This document shows, in pieces, positions 24,380-36,801 of a stretch of 64,000 nt of DNA. The notes under the pieces are model-generated. The model was not told where the DNA came from. It did not search any database and worked only from the letters and a program-made list of their open reading frames with translations. Position numbers and translations under genes: made by a program. This stretch comes from Siphonodentalium dalli (lineage: Eukaryota; Mollusca; Scaphopoda; Gadilida; Siphonodentaliidae): NCBI GenBank assembly GCA_032622095.1, contig CP136064.1, positions 126,159,605 to 126,223,604 of the forward strand, written 5' to 3'. The first letter of the stretch is position 1. Each line of letters begins with the position of its first letter.

Positions 24380-27060
24380 GGGTTTCGTCAATTAATTTTT
24401 ACCAGAGTTAAGTACGGTCCTTGTTTAAGACTTGGAAATTTGTATATTTTGTCTCTACGAACATATCAGCTTGTTATTCGGCAATGATCATCAGATATGG
24501 TTGTGCGTTGGTGTGTTGATAGCCCAGTTTAGAGGGAGGATACCCACTGACTATTTGTCCCCTTCACTGCTACCAGAGTTATGGCCATTTTTGGACTCAG
24601 AATTATATTGAATTTTCATTCTGGAGTCATTTTACATTGTATTTCCAATAATAATAATGGTCAGACTTGAATTTTATTATGCCCCCGACATCCAAAGGAG
24701 GATTTGGGGGAATATAGAGGAGACCTTCGTCTGGCCGTCCTTCCTTCCATCCGCCTGTCTGTAACTAAGATTTCACAACACAGCTCAAATATCGATGGTC
24801 GATTTTGGATGTCCTTTAGTATGGTAGACCAGCATTGTGGAAAGGATCTCCACATAGTGCACGTTTTTGTCTGCACTTTTTTTCCAGAGTTATGGCCCTT
24901 TGCTGGATTTAGTGTAAAACCTGTCAACGCGTCCATAACAAACATTACGATGTGGATGTCTTTATTATTGGATTCCGTTGTCCTTTGGCATGGTAATAGC
25001 ACAGGTTGGGGGGAAAGATATCCAAATTCTTTGGGTTTTGTCCATAATTTTTTTACAAGAGTTACGGCCCTTGTTTGACTTGGAAATTTGTGTCCGAAAG
25101 AACATTTCAGCTTGTAACTTAATTGGGCAAGGATCTTCTGATTCAGTTGTTACTACAGGTTTCGTCCATTCATTTTTTCCAGAGTTACAGCCCTTGTTTG
25201 ACTTGGGAATTTCTGAATTTTGTCTCTGTATGAAATTTCAGCTTGTACCTTGGGCATGGATCATCGGATGAGCGTCAGGGGCACTGGTTTGGAATGCTAA
25301 TATTTTTGTCTGAGTTATTGCCCTTTTTGGAAGTAACAAGATTCTCAATCTTTGCTTCACATCTAGCATTGTTACTCAAGTACCAACAGGTGGATTTGAA
25401 TATCTTTGGAATAGTGATTGGTGTATATATGAGCAAAATGATACACTGGGTTTTATACAATGATTTCCTCAGAGTGACGGACCTTCTTGGATTTAGAAAA
25501 TAAAAAACTTTCAATCCACAAATATTTAGTATTGCCCACTCTCTAAACTGAGCGTTGGGGGCATATGCCATGCTTAGCATTGCACTTGTGTTTGAATGTC
25601 TGTAGATACCAAGCAAGAACATCCAAAGAGCATGAAATGGGTCTTAATACCATAACATTTTACGAGGAAGCTAATTGTGCTGTATATAAATGCTAATGTG
25701 GCCGGGTTGAAACAATGAAAATGGTTCTGTCGCAATGACCAGCAAACTTAAAACATAATACATATATCTCATCCCAGCAAGTGTTATGTAGATTCTGGTG
25801 TATAAAATAATATATATGAATTGAGCGAATCTGTCCAGAAAAGCTATAATTTAATATGACCCTCAACCAAGTCATGTTGCATTTCTTCTATTGAACGCAA
25901 ATTATGATAGAAAGAAACCACTTTATTATGTCTTTATAGACAAGTAATATATCCAACCATCAGTTTTGTCTGTATTGTATTGCAATAACAATTTGTATTC
26001 TTGAAATTGGGATTTATAAAAATCATGTTGTTTTTGTTGTAAATGAGGCCCGGAAGAAAAACACAAACTTTAATGGTGGTGTGGTTAATTGACATATAGT
26101 TAAAATTATCCCAGCTTTATTGATATTCAAGCCAGTTAGCGCATTCAACTTTATAATCCAAGTCGATTGTATTGAATATGTTAATGAGGTCATGAATGAA
26201 GGCTGAAAATTATGAAGGAATCTTTCTGAACTAACCAAATAATTTCTTCACTATCAAAAGTGCTATGGACGATTTGCTGGTTAATATATGTGCTGATAAA
26301 TTATCAGCCGATGAGTCAGCAGTTAGTATTTAGTGAGATAGTATAGTATTTTGTCAATTTTTTATTTGAAAGGACTTGAGCCCCGGCTAGGGGGTAAATA
26401 TACTATCAATTCTGCCATTCCACTTTGATCATATCAACCCTGTCCATGGACACAATTTTGGCAGGACGTTTTCTCAGAATTTTATAGTTCAATTTTAATC
26501 AAATTTTCTGCAGGGGTCAATCATCATGGCATCCTGTGTACCTGTGATTTGGAGTTTGGTCCAAACATTTTTGACTGTGTTATGACCATTTTTCGACTTA
26601 TAATTCTCCTGATTGCTACTTCATTGGAATAATATATTGAATACTAGGGTTATACCTTAGTCCCACCCAGGGATGCTGGAAGCACAAAAGGGCAAGGGGG
26701 CAAATCAATCAGGTGGGCACATGAATATGTCCACTGGTATCCCCAGGGCAAGGGTGGCAAGCGTCCCCACATGCCCCCTTCTCCGTCATCCCTGATCCCA
26801 CCTCTTTTTTGACATAGAATTTTGTTTGCAACATGCATAATTTTGTCCGATCTTTTATTCCTACATTTTTAGGTCAATGTTTTAAACTTGGCACATATAT
26901 TTAGTACCATGGGAACATGTGCACTGCGATTATGAAGTCTGCCCGACTTTTTTGTGTGGAGTTATTCCCCTTTTTCGACTTGGAACACTTTCGCAACATG
27001 CATAATTTTGTCCGAGCTTTTATTCCTACAATTTTTGGTCAATAGGTTTAGGATAAGTGT
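24380..27060. repeat. Degenerate tandem/interspersed repeat region
   Basis: A phrase of the type ccagagttatggcccttttt followed by 'gacttggaaatttgt' recurs at about 24,404, 24,570, 24,892, 25,054, 25,181, 25,305, 26,575 and 26,955, usually with an upstream 'catggtaatagcacagg' or 'tcttctgattca' context. Spacing is irregular and divergence high. A second duplicated block, caacatgcataattttgtcc, lies at about 26,828 and 26,996. This looks like an old tandem repeat or decayed transposon cores; open frames in it are by-products. Confidence 0.65.
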
Positions 27061-27160
27061 TAGAGGTTAGGGTTGTGCACCTGCAATGGGAATCTGTTAT
27101 TTTATTATTTTAACTAATTGTTTACTGACATGTGAAACATCTTAGTGTTTTAAAAACTCC

Positions 27161-27177
27161 GGGGGGGGGGGGGGGGG
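27161..27177 (+). repeat. Run of 17 G
   Basis: An uninterrupted homopolymer of 17 G at 27,161-27,177. A shorter run of about 11 G lies at 24,351-24,361. Both are potential G-quadruplex formers and sequencing trouble spots. Confidence 0.95.
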
Positions 27178-28700
27178 TCCTTAGTCGCATTGGGACAATC
27201 ACACCTCTAGTTTACAACAGCAATGCCCCGCCCCTAAAACTGGCTGTGAAATATCATAACTTGCTGTCTGCATTATCCCTGCTAAATATAATAAAACTTA
27301 TTGCTACATGTAAAATATATACATATTTGACATAAATCAACTATTGATCTTTGTTCAGAAAACATTTACTGACTTCATGTTTGTTTAAAGACACAGATGG
27401 CCTTCATTGTGGGTTATAACTTAGAAATAAAGTTACCAAATTATGAATTTTCACAAGAATAAATTAATAATAGTATAATATAACGATAGTATCAGTGTTA
27501 TATTATCCACAAAACACCACTTTGTGTGAGACGAGCATTTGTTTATATACAACACATTAAGAGTGTGTGATAAGCAAAACACTCAATACAGTGACAAATT
27601 TTTTGAGAGAGTGATTCATGGTGACCCATTTAGCACCAAAATCTTGATTGGCAAGCATTAGCAAACATATTGGTATGTTGTAAATAATTTGGTGGCAATT
27701 TTAACCAAAGTTGATGTAGTGGGGTCTCCCCGCTTTTGTATGTTTTGCGTAACGCACACTATCTATGTACTGTATTGTATCATAATATGGCTTTTGTTTA
27801 CTAACAAGGCATATGATCTTGACAATAACATGCTATTTATGCGATATTTTTATGATTGGTATAAGAACAAAATTTGTCCATATTTTTAAATTCATTCTGT
27901 TTATTATTATAGATAATAAATTATTTTAACTCCATTTCAGTTTTTGTTTGGCTCATTATTTTTCTCTATCTTGAAATTTACATTTTTTTTCCCACATGCC
28001 GCAAAGAAACTGGAAAGTCTGCTTGCACAATACTAATTATTCATCCCCTGCCCAATTTGGCATCAGCATAATTAATTTGAATAGCTACCATAATCTGATA
28101 TGTTAACGAGATTCACAGATACATTCCTGAATCTTTAATAATTCAAAACCCTTTTGACTTTTAGACACACAGCGATTAAGATATATAGGGATCAAGAGAT
28201 TGGATGATGAGGGAGTTGCTCTTTGGAGTGAACCTGGATTTCCACCATTCAATCGCTATCATTTCATGACGGGAGGTGTGCTGGTGCAGCATCAAAGATC
28301 CTGTGTGAGTGAATTCTCTTACATATGCGAATCTCCCATATATAAGAGAATGCACTAACTTACAAGGTCAAGGAAAATATTGTTAGGCCAATGTATGCTC
28401 TTATATATGCGAGGCTCCCTATGGGAGACTTGCACAAATAAGAGAATGCATTAGCACAAGGTTTTCGCAAAAATTCAGGAAGCTCCTGTCATGGAAGGGT
28501 TAATGTAGCTGTAAACTTCACATACTTTCCAATCTCAATGTACCATTGTTGCTGTATTTTAGATGCTTGCTGTCATTGTTTGAATAAAGTCATGTACTGT
28601 ACCAATTTTACTGGTCAGGTCACTTAATTATTCCTGCAACCACTAGACTCACTTTGGGCTGGGTTGTTAGGTTCCATTAGCTAACACATGGTTACTGGGT
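27178..28700. other. No gene recognised
   Basis: Holds the second copy of the dispersed repeat seen at 131-242 (about 27,788-27,902). It also holds a partly inverted pair of 'tcttayatatgcgaggctccc'-type sequences at about 28,316-28,450. No coding evidence. Confidence 0.4.
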
Positions 28701-28739
28701 TAAAGCTTCAGTAAGATGCATGGCCTTCACACGCAGTCA

Positions 28740-28905
28740 GTGGGCAAATGTGAAAATGTAATTACGTGCGCTCGCGCAACAGTATGGCGATCAGACAGAT
28801 TCGTAGGTTGATGTCACACTCCATGACGTCACCAAAAACGACGTAAAACCTCGTGGTGTTCTGACATTTTTACTGTGCCGCGTTTTTGCTATGTTTATTT
28901 TATGT
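28740..28905 (+). promoter_or_regulatory. CpG-richer patch with CRE
   Basis: tgacgtca at 28,824-28,831 and cgacgtaa at about 28,839, in a CpG-containing stretch (tacgtgcgctcgcgcaac near 28,765). An ATG at 28,902 opens a 110-codon frame ending 29,234 with no recognisable domain. Whether it is transcribed is unknown. Confidence 0.25.
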
Positions 28906-31376
28906 GTTGTTTTCGATTATTTGTTTGTCGCCGATATCGCCATTTGTCAGGATTCCCTGTTTCTATATTTAAAACTGGCATGCTCGTAGTGAGCCTCGAT
29001 TTCGATTTTTTCTCCCAGGTCAAAATACGTCAGAGTTATGACAAAAATATATCAACCTACATTTTCTCCATCAGAACTCTACATCAAAGAGTCTATAGAC
29101 TCCTTCGGGACCTACATAGACTCCTTCATTTGGGTATTTTTACTTATAATTGGGAAGTTTTATCATTTTTGATTCGTGCGAAGACCCCTTATTATCGTGC
29201 GGGAAAAGAGAGACATTCAAACGCGATTTCGTAATTAGACGCAATAGGCTGAATAGCCTAACCTTCAGCCGAGTTCCGGGTCAAATACGACGAATGACGT
29301 AACACAAAACAAAACGCATTTGTTGACACAAACACCGTTTGAAGAGTTTATTATTACATAAAATTATCGTTATTGATTAATTATTGATATTTATTGTTGC
29401 ATATTGGCTGCTATCAATATTTACACAAATAGTATTAATTATTTCTTATAATTGCTCCTTTGGTCAACTTTGACTATCGGAAAATGAAAATGAAAATATG
29501 CCGCTGAAAAAAATGTAATCGATATCAAAGTCTCATCCTTTCGGCAACATGGAATTGGTTTTAATTACTTAAATGATTAATATAGTAATTTGCCTTTTAT
29601 CTGTGATGAAATGAGAAATGGTAATTGTCTTTTTTTGCTAACATTAAATTAAATTAAATAAATTAAGTAAAATACAGTGAAATTATTTTTTAAATTATTG
29701 TTTATTACATTTTTGCGCACGTTGGCATCTCTCTGAGTGCATTCTAGTTAGATGGGGAACGGGTATTTTCGGGACACCGGGATCGACCCTTTTTATTTTT
29801 CGGGAATTGGGATCGTCAGATTTAATTTTCCGGGAATCGGGAACAGAATTCCACCTGGACCCGGGAAAGGTTGAAATTATTTTCCGGGACCCGGGAAATT
29901 ATCCCCAATTAATCGGGATTTCCATTTTTATTTACCTAATTATGAACTGATTTCCCCAAAAATGCACACAGCCGACGTGTATTCCAGCGATGAAAGATGA
30001 GTCAGGCATGTTTTGTTCCGTTTCTTTTTAATGTACGTTCTCTGTAGGGAGTATTCAGCTGTTGTCGATACCGTACATCTGTCACAACTACCAACAAAGT
30101 CTGCTGGTATCCAGTAAATTTTAAAGTCATTTATTTATACGAGTTTTACCACTTGGTCAATCTAAGCTGTTGTATCTGGTGACTTGGTACTTCCTACTTC
30201 CGGTGTCGACAATGTGAAGATGCTTTATTTCTCGGTGCTTTGATGAGCAAATATTTCTGAAATGAAGGATTTCTTGTGTACGCTATTTGGATCATGGTGA
30301 TTTAAGGAGTCGCTGATTCTGGAAGGCTGGTAAAAACTGATATTGTCGCATGATATTTTATGCATTTTGACATCGTTCGAAACATAATGTATTCTGTGTG
30401 AATTGCACGATGGTCGGCCATTTTACGCCAAATTGACTCAATCATTGATGTACTCTGTGTTGTTGATCAAACGACAATACATGACCTACTTTGTCCTCGA
30501 CTCGTGTTGTTTACTAGTCTGACCAGACCTGGTAATATGGCTAAGGCCATCCAGGTCTGACCGCGGCGGCGCATCAGCTTAGACGGCTATTTAATTTTTT
30601 TAAATACACTTAATTTTACAAATCAACTAACATAGTCATTAATGTTAACAATATTGCAATATATATTAGCTCTGACACCTACCAGAACGTGTGTATAATT
30701 CCGTAATAATTTAATCCAAAAATCCAGTCGGAAAACATGTTGACAAAACGTGGTTAAATGGCCGAAGCAGGAGGAGCTAACATATCACATGACTACGTGC
30801 GTCTCGTGCATGGCAAACTTGATTCTGCAACTCGCATTACTGTACCAGGATGTTAACAGTACGCATGTGTAACAAATTGGAGTTGGTAATTTGTAAAAAC
30901 TACACGCATGCGCAGATTGTAGTTCCCCTCAACTTGAATTGTATCAGGGCAACCTGAATTGTACACTCAATGTGAACGCATGTGATTACCTTGCCGTGCG
31001 CACGGGGAACTCACAGGGGGATTCATGAAATTACGGGTCACATGCAATGGTCGACGAACACACGACATGTCAGTGTTTACGTTCTGTTATCTGTCGGATT
31101 TTAAGGATAACTGACACGTAGGTGAGTGGATGGTTTCACACTTGTATTTGTATTTAGTTGATAAATACATATGCGTTGGTCCTAATTGTTACTTTTATAG
31201 GAATTATAGCCGCCTATGTTGTTTGACGCACGCCATGGATCTTTGATGGCGTAAGCCATGACACAAAGATCAAATGGATCTAGTTGTTTACCGGCTATTA
31301 TATATGACTGTTCACTGTTGCGCTGTTGTTACTGAGTAGGAACAATCTATTTGATATTTGTATTCTTGATGTGGAC
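28906..31376. other. No host gene recognised; degenerate TTCCCGGGAA-type repeat
   Basis: About 29,750-29,910 is a low-complexity stretch built from variants of cgggaattgggatcg and ttttccgggacccgggaaat. A related pattern (ttcctgggaactggga) lies at 37,815-37,935, on the other side of the second LINE. Bases 30,400-31,100 are CpG-richer. The leader of the LINE probably starts somewhere before 31,377, but its 5' end is not visible. Confidence 0.4.
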
Positions 31377-32379
31377 ATGGGGAAAGGTAAAAAAGATCTC
31401 AAACAAAAGTTGGCAGAAAAATCATTCAACGACGACTCCGATCAACCGGACAAGAAAATGAATTCTGACAAAGACAACTCACAGGATGAGTGTGCCAACC
31501 AAACACCGGAATATATACGGCAGTTGATTGACACAGTGAATGAAATAAAGAGTAAAATGATAACAAAGGAGGACTTAAATGAAACTGTTACCAAGCTAGT
31601 TGATAGCAAACTTGAACAATGGGATCAGAGGTTATCCGGGATGGAAAAAAAACAAGAAGAGGTAGTTAAACAGATTAAAGAAAAGGAAATAAAAGTTGAA
31701 AAAAAGGAAACTGAACTGAACCAAAGAGAGTTAGAACTAAACAAAAAACTTGATGAATGTACGAAGAAAATTGAAAAAATGGATTTGTTCAAGAAACAGA
31801 TGATCTTAATGGATGCTAAAATAGAAGAAAATGCCAATGGAATAAATAGGAATGAACAATACTCACGCAAGGACAGTCTTCGTATTATGGGTCTCAATGA
31901 GGAACAGGGAGAAACTGCCCGAATGTGTGCCAATAAAGTTATTTGGCTTGCAAAAACTGCTCTCAGCATTAATATCAACGACAGTGACATATGCATTGCC
32001 CACAGGTTGAATAAATCCAAAAGTATGTCAGTGCGCCCAATTATTGTAAAATTCAATAACAGATTCATCATGTCAGATATTATAAAAAAAACGTCGTGCT
32101 CTTAAGAACTTTAAGGTTCTTAAGATGACATCAGGGAAGGTTTATATCACAGAGGATATCACCTCAATCAACCAAAAACTCCCCAATCGTGCATATCAGA
32201 CGGATTCAGTTGAAAACGCTTGGATGGCTAATGCCAAACTTTTTCTAAAACCTAAATGTGGTGATGTGAAGAAATTTACAACTTCTGGTGACTTGGACCG
32301 AATTCTTGCTGATGACTTGCGAGAAGGAAGTGACAGTGAACATGACGAGTACATTAATGTTGAAATCAAGGGTGACTGA
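31377..32379 (+). pseudogene. LINE ORF1 protein (coiled coil plus RRM-like), one frameshift
   Basis: ORF1 proteins of this type bind element RNA as nucleic-acid chaperones. The ATG at 31,377 (MGKGKKDLKQ) is the first in-frame ATG; the upstream open frame has only non-ATG starts. Residues about 60-150 are heptad-rich, Lys/Glu-rich and predicted coiled coil (for example KKQEEVVKQIKEKEIKVEKK). After that come EQYSRKDSLRIMG and ICIAHRLNK...RPIIVKFNNR, as in L1-type ORF1 RRM domains. The frame changes in an 8-A run at 32,084-32,091 and resumes as RRALKNFKVLKM through KVYITEDI to the stop at 32,379. One extra A would explain it. The C-terminus is acidic (SDSEHDEY). Confidence 0.82.
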
Positions 32380-32390
32380 AATGGGCCATG

Positions 32391-33035
32391 TGATATGGAT
32401 ACATAGGGCATTAAAATTGACTGTGTTTTATATATAAATACTTTACGAAACTTCCAACTAGCTAGAAGAAATCTAAGATATATAACAATAAGCTTTGGCC
32501 ATTACTTATTAAGTGCTATTTTCGCATACTGCTTTATCTTTGATCAGTCTTAATTTTATGTGTATATATGTGTATGTTGGTAACTTGGTATATATCTGGC
32601 TTATCTGCAGATGTCTGCACGTGATATGGATACATATGGCATTGAAATTGACTGTGTTTATAAATAAATACTTCCAACTTGAAGAAATCTACACTATAAA
32701 ATATTATGCTTTGGTTATTACTTATTAAGTGCTATTTATGCATACTGCTTTATCTTTGATCAGTCTCAATTTTGTATGTATATGTGTGAATGTTGGTATA
32801 TATATCTGCAGATATCAGCAGGTAATATAGATACATGATACATAGGGCATTGAAATTGATTGTGTTTATATATAAATACTTTACCAAATTTCCAACTTGA
32901 AGAAATCTACATTATATAATAATATGCTTTGGCTATTTCTTATTAAGTGCAAATTACGCATACTGTCTTTGATCAGTCTCAATTTTATATGTGTATGTTG
33001 GTATATATCTGCAGATATCGGTAATATGTAGTCGT
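32391..33035. repeat. Tandem repeat, 3 copies of ~205-230 bp, between LINE ORFs
   Basis: The word ggcattgaaattgactgtgt (or variant) occurs at about 32,407, 32,638 and 32,846, giving periods of 231 and 208 bp. Each copy continues through ccaacttgaagaaatcta, tgctttggctatt, cttattaagtgc, gcatactg, tttgatcagtctcaatttt and atatctgcagat. Copy 1 is longer by a small internal insertion. Its place just after the ORF1 stop suggests internal amplification within the element or its progenitor. Confidence 0.9.
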
Positions 33036-33459
33036 GCCTGTTTTTGCCGCTCTATTTGATAATTCACGTGGTCGCCTTTACTATTGTTGACAATGTGTAA
33101 ATGAGCATGGTCACGTCGCGTTGATTTGATTGGCTGTCCGCGATTTAACTATTTTACGGCTTCCCATGGTTGGCTGAATTGTTCAACGATAATGGTCGCG
33201 TGACCTTTCTCACACAGATAATTTTATGTCTTGATTGAGCGGATATTTCCCGTCGATTTGATTGGCTGTTCCAAATGATTTTTTCCCACGGTAGCTGACG
33301 GCTAATGACAGCTGGTTTTCCCCGCGAAAATTGTTTCGTGATTTCACCGTTCGTTGTCTCGAAATATTATGGAATACTGTGACATGTCACGATTCAACAT
33401 TAAAGAAATAACATGATTTTTCCTGACTATATTCCAAGTATTTATAATGCGATTTAAAC
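33036..33459 (+). promoter_or_regulatory. Candidate internal promoter upstream of LINE ORF2
   Basis: A CpG-richer segment between the tandem repeats and ORF2. It has cgttgatttgattggctgt at about 33,119 and cgtcgatttgattggctgt at about 33,251, each with an inverted CCAAT box, plus tcacgtggtcg and gtcacgtcgcg words. This arrangement could drive ORF2 separately, or it could be chance composition. Confidence 0.3.
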
Positions 33460-33708
33460 ATGCCAGTCGATAGTCTCCAGTTTGGCGACATTTTCACTAT
33501 AATGACCGTACATAAAATGTTTTCTTTGTCTCAGTTTATTTTTTTATTTTTTGTTTGCAATGTTTTATGTCTACACCATGTATATAACCCCTGCTCTGCC
33601 AGTTTGCTGCCTATTTGTGTGAATACCGTGGACCTCTTATTCATATCTTTATCTGAACTACGATTTGAACTCATTTTTGTTGTGAAATCGAGGGAGCTCC
33701 TAATAATT

Positions 33709-36700
33709 ATGGCAGGTAACATTTCATTGGATGAGATCCAGAATAACGATGAATTTAATTTGCAAAATACATTAACCCAACTAAGCATAAGTGCAGACGA
33801 GACGGTAATTTCGGAAACAATAACTCACTGTAACTATCATTCTCCAACTGAGTTTCAGTCTAAATATCAAGACAATGACAAAACCTTTTCTGCATTTAGT
33901 TTAAATTGTCAAAGTCTAAATGCTCATTGGGACGACTTTCAACAATTGATTTGCGAAATGCAAGGAAATGGAACCCAGATGTGTGTGATCGCTCTACAAG
34001 AGATTTTTAGAATTCGAGACAGCGAGAGCTATGAAATGTCGGGATACCATTCTCTTTTATATAAAACTAGACCAGAGGGGGACGACGGTAGAGGGGGAGT
34101 CGGCATGTTTATTCGAGATGACTTGAAGTTCACAATTAGAGATGACTTGTCTGTTTTTATTCCCCACGTATTTGAATCAATTGTTGTAGAAATATTTTTT
34201 GGAAGAAACAAAAGTTTCATATGTGCATCGATATATCGACCAAATACCCCACCACTTGCTGATTTGGATGCCTTTATACAGAAAATGGAGAGTTTTACAA
34301 ATTCTCTGCGATCTTCCGGAAAACGTGCCCTGATTTTAGGTGATTTTAATATTAACCTTTTAAAATCAGAATCGCATTCCAAAACGAATGAATTTCTCAA
34401 TAACATGTACTCTGACTGTTTTCAACCAGTTATCTATAAACCGACACGAGTAACTGGATACTCTGCTACACTCATTGACCATATTTATACCAATAATTGC
34501 GAAAACAAGATGGAAGCTGGTATTATTCTGACTGATGTATCTGATCATTTTGGAGTCTATTACATGGAAAATTTCAATGATACTTTATGTATACCAGATA
34601 TGAAATCTAAAAGGCAATTCACAAAAAAACATATGGATGACTTCAAACGCTGCTTGCTTGCTGCCGACTTCTCTCCAATACTCAATGAACTCGATCCAAA
34701 TTATTCATATACTAAATTCTCTGAGATAGTCCAGACTGCATTTCAGAAATCCTTTCCATTAATCTCCAACAAATCAAAGAAGCATGTTAAGAAGCATAAA
34801 TGGATGACAAATGGTCTTTTAGCCTCATCAGATATAAAACATCGTTTGTATAAAAAATATCTTAAAACACCAAATAGCCTGAATAGAGAAACATACAAAA
34901 AATACTGTAAAGTTTTCAATAAAGCAAAACGTTACTGTAAATTAACTTATTATAAGCGGATTTTGGAATATAATAGGCGCAATATGAAGAAAACATGGGA
35001 AATTCTAAATACAGTTATTAAACGGGGACGAAAGCAAAGCATGCCGAATATAATATCTGTTAATGGAGTTGATAAAACTAATGCCCATGATATTACTGAA
35101 GAATTTAATAAATTTTTCGCAGATGTAGGCAGTCGTGTATATTCCAATATACCTATCGCTGGCAGGACGGCAGAATCATATCTGAAGGGTTCGTATATGA
35201 AGAGCTTATTTATGTTCCCGACATCATCCGCAGAAATAGTTACATTGTCAAATGCATTACATTCCAAACAGAGTTGTGGACACGACAATATATCCATTTC
35301 ACTGGTCAAGTTGATTACTCCCGAAATTGCTAATCCTCTATCACATATAATTAATAGATCTTTTGAAACTGGAATAGTTCCTTCGGAAATGAAAATTGCA
35401 AAGGTAGTACCAGTTCATAAATCTGGAAATCGACAAATTATGGACAACTATAGGCCAATCAGTATCCTACCTTCGTTTTCTAAACTACTGGAAAAGGCTA
35501 TGTATAATAGGCTTATTCACTTTGTCGACAAACATAATATCTTACACCAGCATCAATATGGATTCAGGAAAAACCATTCAACAATCCATCCAATCTTCCA
35601 TTTACTCGAAAATATTTGTATAGAGAACAACAAAAGATCAAAAGACTTTACCATGGCAGTTTTCTTAGACCTATCAAAAGCATTTGATACAATTGACCAT
35701 AGTATTCTCTTGAAAAAACTTCACCATTATGGTATAAGAGGTATATCGAACGATTGGTTCCGGAACTACTTGACTGACCGGAAGCAATACATTGCCATGC
35801 ACGACTGTCGGTCTCCTACTATGGATATTAGTCTTGGGGTCCCTCAGGGGTCCATATTGGGTCCTCTCCTTTTTTTATTGTATGCGAATGATATTCGAAA
35901 CTCAACAAATTTGAATCCCTTATCATTTGCTGATGACACAACAGTGTACAAATCCGATACCAATATCTTGAAACTAGAACGGGAAATAAACCTTGAACTA
36001 CAAAAGCTCTTCCAATGGTGTTGTGCGAACCGCCTTTCCTTAAATGCTAACAAAACACGCTACATTCTATTTGATCCTTCGAAATTGGTACCGAAAAGCG
36101 CACAAATTAATCTTGTAATCAATAATATTCCTGTTGAGCGAGTAGGCGAAGATTTTAGGGAGAAAAGTGTAAAATTCCTAGGCATTGAAATGGATGAAAA
36201 CCTCAACTATAATGCGCACATCTCCAAACTTTGCTCTAAAGTAGCGAATGCAAATTTCGCATTGAACAAAGTAAACAAAATTCTCCCATTTAATGCGCTG
36301 AAAACACTTTACCACTCGCTTGTACATAGTTATCTCTTATATGGCATAGAAATTTGGGGTCATAGTAGGCACGCCCACAAACTATTCCTACTTCAAAAAA
36401 AGTCAATAAGAATTCTCAACAATAAAAAATATAATTCACACACTGACCCCCTCTTCAGTAGAAATAACATATTAAAATTAAATGACATTTACAAACTTGG
36501 AATATCCCTTTTAATGTTAGACTGGAGAAATGATAGACTGCCTGCATCGTTTAAATTCTACTTTGCAATTAATCAAGGGAACACTCGTCAAAAGGGTTTG
36601 TTCAAAATTGCCAAATCACGAATAAAATCGCTTGACTCCTTTCCAACTTTTAAATTTCCTGCCATATGGAATGACTTAAACAAAAAGCTTCGAGAAGAGC

Positions 36701-36801
36701 CCTTTCGGAAGATATTCAGGAGAAAGTTCATTAGTGAATGTATTAGTTCCTATCCCACTGAAGTAACTTGTACAAATCCATATTGCCCGGAATGCCCATA
36801 A
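33709..36801 (+). CDS. LINE ORF2: endonuclease-reverse transcriptase, intact frame
   Basis: The frame encodes 1030 residues from ATG 33,709 (MAGNISLDEIQ). The frame is open upstream to 33,460, but the extra 83 residues are hydrophobic and unlike the family, so I prefer the inner start. The EEP endonuclease shows SLNCQSLN (residue ~65), ALQE, GDFNIN (~210) and VSDHFG (~279). The reverse transcriptase shows DNYRPISILPS (~578), HQYGFRKNHST, FLDLSKAFDTIDH (~652), GVPQGSILGPLLF (~709) and FADDTT (~740), all with catalytic Asp residues present. The C-terminus has a C-x4-C-x2-C cluster (CTNPYCPEC). Length and motifs fit CR1/L2-type ORF2 of the Jockey superfamily. It would nick target DNA and prime reverse transcription of the element RNA. 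No stop or frameshift interrupts it. Confidence 0.93.
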   Translation: MAGNISLDEIQNNDEFNLQNTLTQLSISADETVISETITHCNYHSPTEFQSKYQDNDKTFSAFSLNCQSLNAHWDDFQQLICEMQGNGTQMCVIALQEIFRIRDSESYEMSGYHSLLYKTRPEGDDGRGGVGMFIRDDLKFTIRDDLSVFIPHVFESIVVEIFFGRNKSFICASIYRPNTPPLADLDAFIQKMESFTNSLRSSGKRALILGDFNINLLKSESHSKTNEFLNNMYSDCFQPVIYKPTRVTGYSATLIDHIYTNNCENKMEAGIILTDVSDHFGVYYMENFNDTLCIPDMKSKRQFTKKHMDDFKRCLLAADFSPILNELDPNYSYTKFSEIVQTAFQKSFPLISNKSKKHVKKHKWMTNGLLASSDIKHRLYKKYLKTPNSLNRETYKKYCKVFNKAKRYCKLTYYKRILEYNRRNMKKTWEILNTVIKRGRKQSMPNIISVNGVDKTNAHDITEEFNKFFADVGSRVYSNIPIAGRTAESYLKGSYMKSLFMFPTSSAEIVTLSNALHSKQSCGHDNISISLVKLITPEIANPLSHIINRSFETGIVPSEMKIAKVVPVHKSGNRQIMDNYRPISILPSFSKLLEKAMYNRLIHFVDKHNILHQHQYGFRKNHSTIHPIFHLLENICIENNKRSKDFTMAVFLDLSKAFDTIDHSILLKKLHHYGIRGISNDWFRNYLTDRKQYIAMHDCRSPTMDISLGVPQGSILGPLLFLLYANDIRNSTNLNPLSFADDTTVYKSDTNILKLEREINLELQKLFQWCCANRLSLNANKTRYILFDPSKLVPKSAQINLVINNIPVERVGEDFREKSVKFLGIEMDENLNYNAHISKLCSKVANANFALNKVNKILPFNALKTLYHSLVHSYLLYGIEIWGHSRHAHKLFLLQKKSIRILNNKKYNSHTDPLFSRNNILKLNDIYKLGISLLMLDWRNDRLPASFKFYFAINQGNTRQKGLFKIAKSRIKSLDSFPTFKFPAIWNDLNKKLREEPFRKIFRRKFISECISSYPTEVTCTNPYCPECP

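Noticed and set aside
24704-25503. Several overlapping 86-124-codon frames in the degenerate repeat region
   Set aside because: Overlapping frames on both strands built from the same repeated phrases; no domain and no consistent frame between copies.
28902-29234. 110-codon frame downstream of a CRE
   Set aside because: No recognisable domain, no splice or poly-A context, and random open frames of this size are expected in 64 kb.
33460-33708. 83-residue N-terminal extension of the intact LINE ORF2
   Set aside because: Hydrophobic, unlike the family, and followed by a good ATG just before the endonuclease-containing region. Probably leader sequence that happens to be open.
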